A stretch of 10,391 nucleotides of DNA, taken from positions 1-10,391 of the forward strand of contig DGHX01000071.1 of the NCBI GenBank assembly GCA_002392835.1, in the 5' to 3' direction. The notes under the pieces were generated by a model, which did no database searches, had not been told where the DNA came from, and was given only the letters and a program-made list of their open reading frames with translations. This document shows positions 6,380 through 10,391 of this stretch, piece after piece. The DNA comes from Prevotella sp. UBA3837. Lineage in GTDB: Bacteria; Bacteroidota; Bacteroidia; Bacteroidales; Bacteroidaceae. A program made the position numbers and the translations under genes. Position 1 is the first letter of the stretch, and each line of letters starts with the position of its first letter.

Positions 6380-8707
6380 TTATTGTTTTTGCTCCAGCGC
6401 GTGCAGGTAGGCCAGCAGGGCCGTCTTGCCGCGCATGGTCTCGCGGGGTGTGAACTCGCCGTTCACCCACAGGTAGCGCTGGTTGAAGTACGACTCCTGG
6501 CGCGGCCATCCGCCGTTGTCCCATGCGGGGTAGCAGCGGTTGAGCAGCAGTCGGGCGTCGCCGCCGTCGCCGGGGCTCCAGGTCTCGGTACCGTTGAAGG
6601 GCGTCTGGCCGGGGTGCGTGCCGGGGTCGCCGTCGTTGCGCCCTGTGGAGTAGACGTCGGTGATGTGGCGCTGTCCCAGTCCCGTCATCTCTACGATGTT
6701 GCCCGGGTTGCGGCCCAGTGCCCAGGCGGCCTCCTTCAGCATGGCCTGCAGCAGCTGGCTGCGGCGTTGCACCGTGGTGGCGTTGTAGTGGGCCATGAGC
6801 AGCAGGTCGACGTCCTGTGCGGTCTGCCAGCGGTCGTCGCTGGCGGCGCGGCGCGAGGGGCGCTGGGCCTGGGGCTGCAGGTGGTATTCGTCGGCCTGGG
6901 CGTCGATGCTGGCCAGCAGGTTGCGGTAGAGCTCGGCGTGGTGGCGCTGGTGCGGACAGGTGATGTAGGCCGCTGCAGCCCACAGCTGGCAGTAGCCTTG
7001 GCGGCCCCGCTGGAAGAGCGGCGAGCGATTGCTGCTGATGCGGCTCTCCTGAGCCATGATGTCCTCCCACTGGGCATCGCCCGTGAGGTTGAAGAGGAAG
7101 GCGGCGGCCAGCTGGCGGAAGTCGCGGCCCCGCATGCTGATGGTGCCTATGCCCTGGTGGTCGTCCAGCTGCTGGTCGCTCTGGCGGCTGGCGAAGCGGA
7201 AGGCGCGGATGGCCTCGTCGGTATAGTATTTCTGCAGCGAGTCGGCACCGCAGAGGCGCATGGCCTCGCCCATCATGGCGCAGTTGGCGGCGTTGGCCCA
7301 GGCGGCCATGGTGGTGCATCCGGCCTGGAACATCACCGTCCAGTCGTTGCTGGGGTTGGTGACGCCCTGCGAATAGGCCTCGCCGTCGCGGATGCTGAGG
7401 AAGAAGTCCACCTCGTTGCGGGCTTCGTCGAGCAGGTCGGGCAGGCCGTTGCCGCTCTCGCGTATGCCCAGGTCGTCGGCGGCAGGCTGTCCGCCGCTGA
7501 GTATGTAGGGCAGCAGCAGGTCGTAGATGTTGCTCACGTGGGCCAGGTGGCGGTCCCAGTCGAAGGCATCGCTGTGTCCGCCGCGCACGTCAAGCGTCAC
7601 GGGGTTGCCGGGCAGCCGGTGCTGCCAGAACACCGAGGCTTGTACGGGCTTGAAGTGGGGCTCATCCCACACGTCGCCCCGTAGGCGGCGCCAGTCGGGG
7701 TGCCAGGGGTGCAGGTCGGTCTTGTAGATGGTGAAGCCCTTCGGATCCTGTTCGGCGAGAAACTGCGGCTGGCGTGGTATGGGCCACACGCGAGGCGTGT
7801 CGATGGGCTCGCCCAGTCGCATGTAGTAGTAGCCGCGCACGGCGTAGCGGAAGGGCTCGCGGTAGACGTCGGGGCCTATCTGGAAGTCCATGGAGCAGCC
7901 CACGCCCTCCACCACGAGGCGGTAGCGCCCGGGCCGGTTGCCGCGGAAGTCGGCGCACCACACGTCGGTGCCCACCAGGTTCTTGCCCCCGGCCTCGTGG
8001 GTGGCGTCGGCATTGTGCTTCCAGAAGCTGATGGTGCCGGCGGCCTGCTTGCGTCGCGTGTCTACATTATATAAATATACCTTGCGGCCCTGCCAGGCGC
8101 TGTAGTCGCGGCTGCCGCCGTCGCCCAGCCACAGGTACAGGTCGGCATCCTTCAGCGGGTCGCTCGTAGGATAGCCCATGATGTTGACGTGCAGGGCCTC
8201 GCTGGGCGTGTTCCACACGTCGAAGCAGATGCTGGCCTCGCTCTTGTCGCTACCAGTGGCGGCGGGTATGCTGACGGTGTAGGTGCAGCCCTGGCGCATG
8301 GGGCGTGGCAGCTGCAGGAACAGCCAGTGGTCGAGCTCGCTGCTCAGTGTGTGGTCGGTGTTCATGGGCTTCGACTTGCGCCATACGGCCACGGGCTGCT
8401 GGCGGCTGAAGGCGCGGTCGTCGGCTGAGCTGACCGTCCATTGTGCGGCCTGTTGGGCCACGTCGGTGTTGAGGCGCGGCTGGAACACCAGCAGCGTGTC
8501 GTCGCCCTCGGCAAAGCTGTGGCCCAGGTAGGCGCTGCGGCCGGTGCCGTTGTCGCGGTAGTGTACCTCGCCATCGCGGAAGTGCAACATTAGGTAGTCC
8601 TGGTCCACTACGCGCAGCTCTATCAGTCGGGTGGCCTGTGCACCCACAGGCATGGTCAGCGCCAGTGCTGCCAGCCATGAACGCAGGATGGTCTTTTTCA
8701 TTGCCAT
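6380..8707 (-). CDS. Secreted GH9 endoglucanase-like glycanase
   Basis: Inverting family 9 hydrolase, expected to cut beta-1,4-glucans or related plant glycans. The 775 residues begin with a signal peptide (hydrophobic 12-22, cleavage near GAQA-25). ATG codons at 1 and 3 are both possible. A beta-rich N-terminal stretch (27-165) precedes an Ig-like CelD_N domain (about 170-285). The alpha/alpha barrel then shows GGHSDAFD (376-383) with the paired aspartates D380 and D383, GNGLPDLLDEA (419-429), and near the end TGLGQRH (675-681), STGRNDG (687-693) and TPRET, whose E756 aligns best with the general acid. Motifs are diverged from classical cellulases, as in Bacteroidota GH9 enzymes of hemicellulose loci, so the substrate could be mixed-linkage glucan or xyloglucan. 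An A/T-only stretch at 8066-8079 breaks the otherwise GC-rich codons. Confidence 0.88.
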   Translation of the reverse strand: MAMKKTILRSWLAALALTMPVGAQATRLIELRVVDQDYLMLHFRDGEVHYRDNGTGRSAYLGHSFAEGDDTLLVFQPRLNTDVAQQAAQWTVSSADDRAFSRQQPVAVWRKSKPMNTDHTLSSELDHWLFLQLPRPMRQGCTYTVSIPAATGSDKSEASICFDVWNTPSEALHVNIMGYPTSDPLKDADLYLWLGDGGSRDYSAWQGRKVYLYNVDTRRKQAAGTISFWKHNADATHEAGGKNLVGTDVWCADFRGNRPGRYRLVVEGVGCSMDFQIGPDVYREPFRYAVRGYYYMRLGEPIDTPRVWPIPRQPQFLAEQDPKGFTIYKTDLHPWHPDWRRLRGDVWDEPHFKPVQASVFWQHRLPGNPVTLDVRGGHSDAFDWDRHLAHVSNIYDLLLPYILSGGQPAADDLGIRESGNGLPDLLDEARNEVDFFLSIRDGEAYSQGVTNPSNDWTVMFQAGCTTMAAWANAANCAMMGEAMRLCGADSLQKYYTDEAIRAFRFASRQSDQQLDDHQGIGTISMRGRDFRQLAAAFLFNLTGDAQWEDIMAQESRISSNRSPLFQRGRQGYCQLWAAAAYITCPHQRHHAELYRNLLASIDAQADEYHLQPQAQRPSRRAASDDRWQTAQDVDLLLMAHYNATTVQRRSQLLQAMLKEAAWALGRNPGNIVEMTGLGQRHITDVYSTGRNDGDPGTHPGQTPFNGTETWSPGDGGDARLLLNRCYPAWDNGGWPRQESYFNQRYLWVNGEFTPRETMRGKTALLAYLHALEQKQ

Positions 8708-8728
8708 GGTATCGTTCTTGTCGTTAGG

Positions 8729-9364
8729 TCATGCTTTTGGGTGGTTGTCGGCGGTGGGCTGTTTCTCGGTGAAGAGCATCACCCAGCGGTAGAGGTTGCA
8801 GCCCACGAAATTGCCCAGTACCTCGCTCAGGTAGACGACGGCCACCATGGGCTGCAGCAGCTGGTCGGCGGGAGCGATGAGGAAGTAGAAGGCATCGGCA
8901 ATGCTGTGGGCGAAGCCGCAGAGTATGAACACCGGCACGCCGAGCAGCAGCGTCAGCATTTTGCCCTTGCGGGCGAACTCCACGGCGGTGGTCATGATGA
9001 ATCCGCAGCCTATGGCGAGCAGGAAGCAGGCCAGCGGCCCTTTGGCCAGCCGCCCGCTGAGGATCTTCGCCGCCGGCTCAATGCAGTCGGGCTGTGCGTA
9101 GCCTATGAGCCAGGCCATGAGCAGGCACCCCACGATGTTGCCTATGAGCACCACCGTGAGCATGCTCCAGTCGCCGCTGCGGCGTATGAAGCCTGCGGTG
9201 CCGGTGTAGAGCTTCAGGCCGTAGTAGACCACGGTGGTCAGTCCGAAGGCGAAGAGTACGGCACCGGCCACACCGCCAACGCGCAGGTTGACGACGCAGC
9301 CGATGGCGATGCAGATGCCCGCCAGGATGGCTGGGGGCAGCGTGTTGCGCAGTAGCTTTGTCAT
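8729..9364 (-). CDS. Formate/nitrite transporter (FNT) family channel
   Basis: Small inner-membrane channel of the FocA/NirC family, pentameric in known members, passing formate, nitrite or similar small anions. The 211 residues contain six hydrophobic segments at about 10-27, 29-50, 66-88, 107-128, 136-162 and 172-197. The family signatures are visible: GNIVGC (75-80), GFAHSIADAFYF (150-161) with the central pore histidine H153, corresponding to GFEH in FocA, and K135 near the conserved pore lysine. It is shorter than FocA (about 280) mainly at the termini, yet the six-helix core seems whole. It starts 13 nt after dcp and ends 21 nt before GH9, implying co-transcription. Formate export during fermentation is the likeliest use, but the ion is not determined by sequence. 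Confidence 0.87.
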   Translation of the reverse strand: MTKLLRNTLPPAILAGICIAIGCVVNLRVGGVAGAVLFAFGLTTVVYYGLKLYTGTAGFIRRSGDWSMLTVVLIGNIVGCLLMAWLIGYAQPDCIEPAAKILSGRLAKGPLACFLLAIGCGFIMTTAVEFARKGKMLTLLLGVPVFILCGFAHSIADAFYFLIAPADQLLQPMVAVVYLSEVLGNFVGCNLYRWVMLFTEKQPTADNHPKA

Positions 9365-9377
9365 GGCTGTCAGGCTG

Positions 9378-10391
9378 TTACAGTCCGCGGGCCTTCAGCA
9401 GTGCCGAGGCGTCGGGCTGCTGCATGCCGGTGAAGTCGGTGAACATCTGCATGAGGTCGCCGGTGTTGCCGCGGCTCAGTATCTTCTGGCGCAGGTCCTG
9501 TCCCGTCTCGGGCTTCAGGGCTCCGCGCTCGGCAAAGACGTTGGCAATGTTCACGGCCAGTACCTCGGTCCACAGGTAGCTGTAGTAGCCTGCGGCATAG
9601 CCTCCGCCAAAGACGTGGTTGAAGTAGCTGGTGCTGTAGCGTGGCGGTATCTGGGCGTCGAGCAGTCCCACCTGGCGCAGCGCCTCGCTCTCGAAGGCGG
9701 CAGCCTGTTCGGCCGTGGGCACCTGGTCGGGGGCCAGCATGTGCCATGCCATGTCGAGGCAGGTGGCGGCCAGGTTCTCGCCCATGGCGTAGGCCGAGTG
9801 GAAGTTGATGCTCTTCAGCATGCGCTCCTTCAGGTCGGCGGGCATGGGCTCGCCCGTCTGGTAGTGCAGGGCGTAGTGGTCGAAGACCTCGGGTATGGAG
9901 GCAAACGACTCGTTGAACTGCGACGGCATCTCCACGAAGTCGCGTGCCACGCTGGTGCCGCTCAGGCTGGTGTACTGGCAGTTGGAGAGCAGGCCGTGCA
10001 GGGCGTGGCCGAACTCGTGGAACATGGTGGTCACCTCGTCCCACGTCAGCAGCGAGGGCTGTCCGTCAGGGGCCTTGGCGCTGTTGGCCTCCGGCCGATT
10101 TTGCTCTTGCTCGACAGAGCTGATGCTAGCATCGCTCTGTGCTCGCATACTCGCAAAGTTGCACACATTAAATATAATGGGCTTCGTCTGGCGCTGCCGG
10201 CTCTGCTTCTGGAATCCGTCCATCCATGCGCCTCCGCGCTTCGTGGGCCGGCGGTAGTAGTCGCAGTAGAAGAGTCCCAAGGGCTGTCCGTCGCCGTCGA
10301 TGACCTCGAAGACGCGCATGTCGGCATGGTAGGTGGGAATGTCGGTGCGCTCCTTGAAGCTGAGGCCGTAGACGCGGTTGGCGGCGTAGAA
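9378..10391 (-). CDS. dcp: M3 peptidyl-dipeptidase Dcp, C-terminal part
   Basis: Zinc metallopeptidase that releases dipeptides from the C-termini of oligopeptides. The window holds the last 337 residues; the start lies beyond the right edge, and the frame stays open to it (NRVYGLSFKERTD precedes the first visible Met). Zinc motif HEFGH is encoded at 10005-10019, and the third ligand is the glutamate of DFVE, 29 residues after the first histidine as in E. coli Dcp. Other family landmarks are KRGGAWM, NVCN, IPPRY and FGGGYAAGYYSYLWT, and the end LKARGL is typical. Between NVCNFA and KAPDGQP lie 25 extra residues absent from the family (see the insertion entry). With them removed the spacing from NVCN to HEFGH equals that of E. 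coli Dcp (21 residues). Probably the first or an early gene of the four-gene cluster. Cell location is unclear because the N-terminus is missing. Confidence 0.92.
   Translation of the reverse strand, partial: FYAANRVYGLSFKERTDIPTYHADMRVFEVIDGDGQPLGLFYCDYYRRPTKRGGAWMDGFQKQSRQRQTKPIIFNVCNFASMRAQSDASISSVEQEQNRPEANSAKAPDGQPSLLTWDEVTTMFHEFGHALHGLLSNCQYTSLSGTSVARDFVEMPSQFNESFASIPEVFDHYALHYQTGEPMPADLKERMLKSINFHSAYAMGENLAATCLDMAWHMLAPDQVPTAEQAAAFESEALRQVGLLDAQIPPRYSTSYFNHVFGGGYAAGYYSYLWTEVLAVNIANVFAERGALKPETGQDLRQKILSRGNTGDLMQMFTDFTGMQQPDASALLKARGL
10077..10151 (-). repeat. In-frame 75-nt insertion with palindromic core inside dcp
   Basis: These 25 codons interrupt a conserved stretch of the peptidase just before its HEFGH helix and encode a polar peptide containing SDASISS and EQEQNRPE. 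The core 10114-10140 is ACAGAGC, one unpaired T, the self-complementary GATGCTAGCATC, then GCTCTGT: a near-perfect palindrome. GCTCG sits directly on both sides (10109-10113 and 10141-10145) as a 5-bp direct repeat. No stop occurs and the frame is kept, so the enzyme may still be made. The look is that of a REP/MITE-like repeat that entered a gene. Exact ends are uncertain by a few bases. Confidence 0.65.

Noticed and set aside
5269..7684. Long plus-strand open frames (5269-6453 and 6278-7684) opposite the nucleotidase and GH9 genes
   Set aside because: They are antisense shadows produced by GC-rich codon usage; composition is Val/Ala/Gly/His-rich with no motifs, while the minus strand has complete families.
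10005..10151. Frameshift or pseudogene in dcp
   Set aside because: The insertion keeps the frame, has no stop, and all catalytic motifs after it are intact.

Overview
The window looks like a chromosomal segment from a Bacteroidota bacterium, most likely Prevotella or a close relative (Segatella, Xylanibacter). The grounds are protein character (O-acetylhomoserine sulfhydrylase, Bacteroidota-type GH3 and GH9, M3 peptidase), the absence of Shine-Dalgarno sequences before the starts, and -7 boxes of the TAnnTTTG type. Coding DNA is GC-rich. The gene-free left end is richer in A+T and very rich in inverted repeats. The species assignment is inference.

Layout. Positions 1-827 hold no gene I can support. 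They carry tandem 9-mers, two inverted copies of a repeat with an alternating C/G tract, nested hairpins, a perfect 42-bp palindrome, and three sites matching the ArgR box pattern TGNAT-N4-ATNCA, two of them 21 bp apart centre to centre. Positions 828-2153 (minus) encode O-acetylhomoserine sulfhydrylase (metY). It is divergent from a secreted GH3 beta-xylosidase/beta-glucosidase at 2281-4428 (plus), and the gap between them contains mirror-image promoter cores. An intrinsic terminator closes the GH3 gene at 4498-4558.

The rest is one tightly packed minus-strand cluster, read from right to left: an M3 peptidyl-dipeptidase (dcp, cut by the right edge), a formate/nitrite channel, a secreted GH9 glycanase and a periplasmic CpdB/UshA-type nucleotidase. 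The gaps are 13, 21 and 7 nt, so one transcript is likely.

How the genes work together: GH9 and GH3 could cut plant beta-glucan or xylan-type chains and then release sugars. The nucleotidase and peptidase would salvage phosphate, nucleosides and peptides, and the FNT channel could export fermentation formate. No SusC/SusD pair or sensor is present, so this is not a full polysaccharide utilisation locus.

Most notable: (1) an in-frame 75-nt insertion with a palindromic core inside the dcp catalytic region, just before HEFGH; (2) a paired ArgR-type operator with no arginine gene beside it, sitting in a palindrome-rich interval bounded by inverted repeats, next to attenuator-like alternative hairpins.
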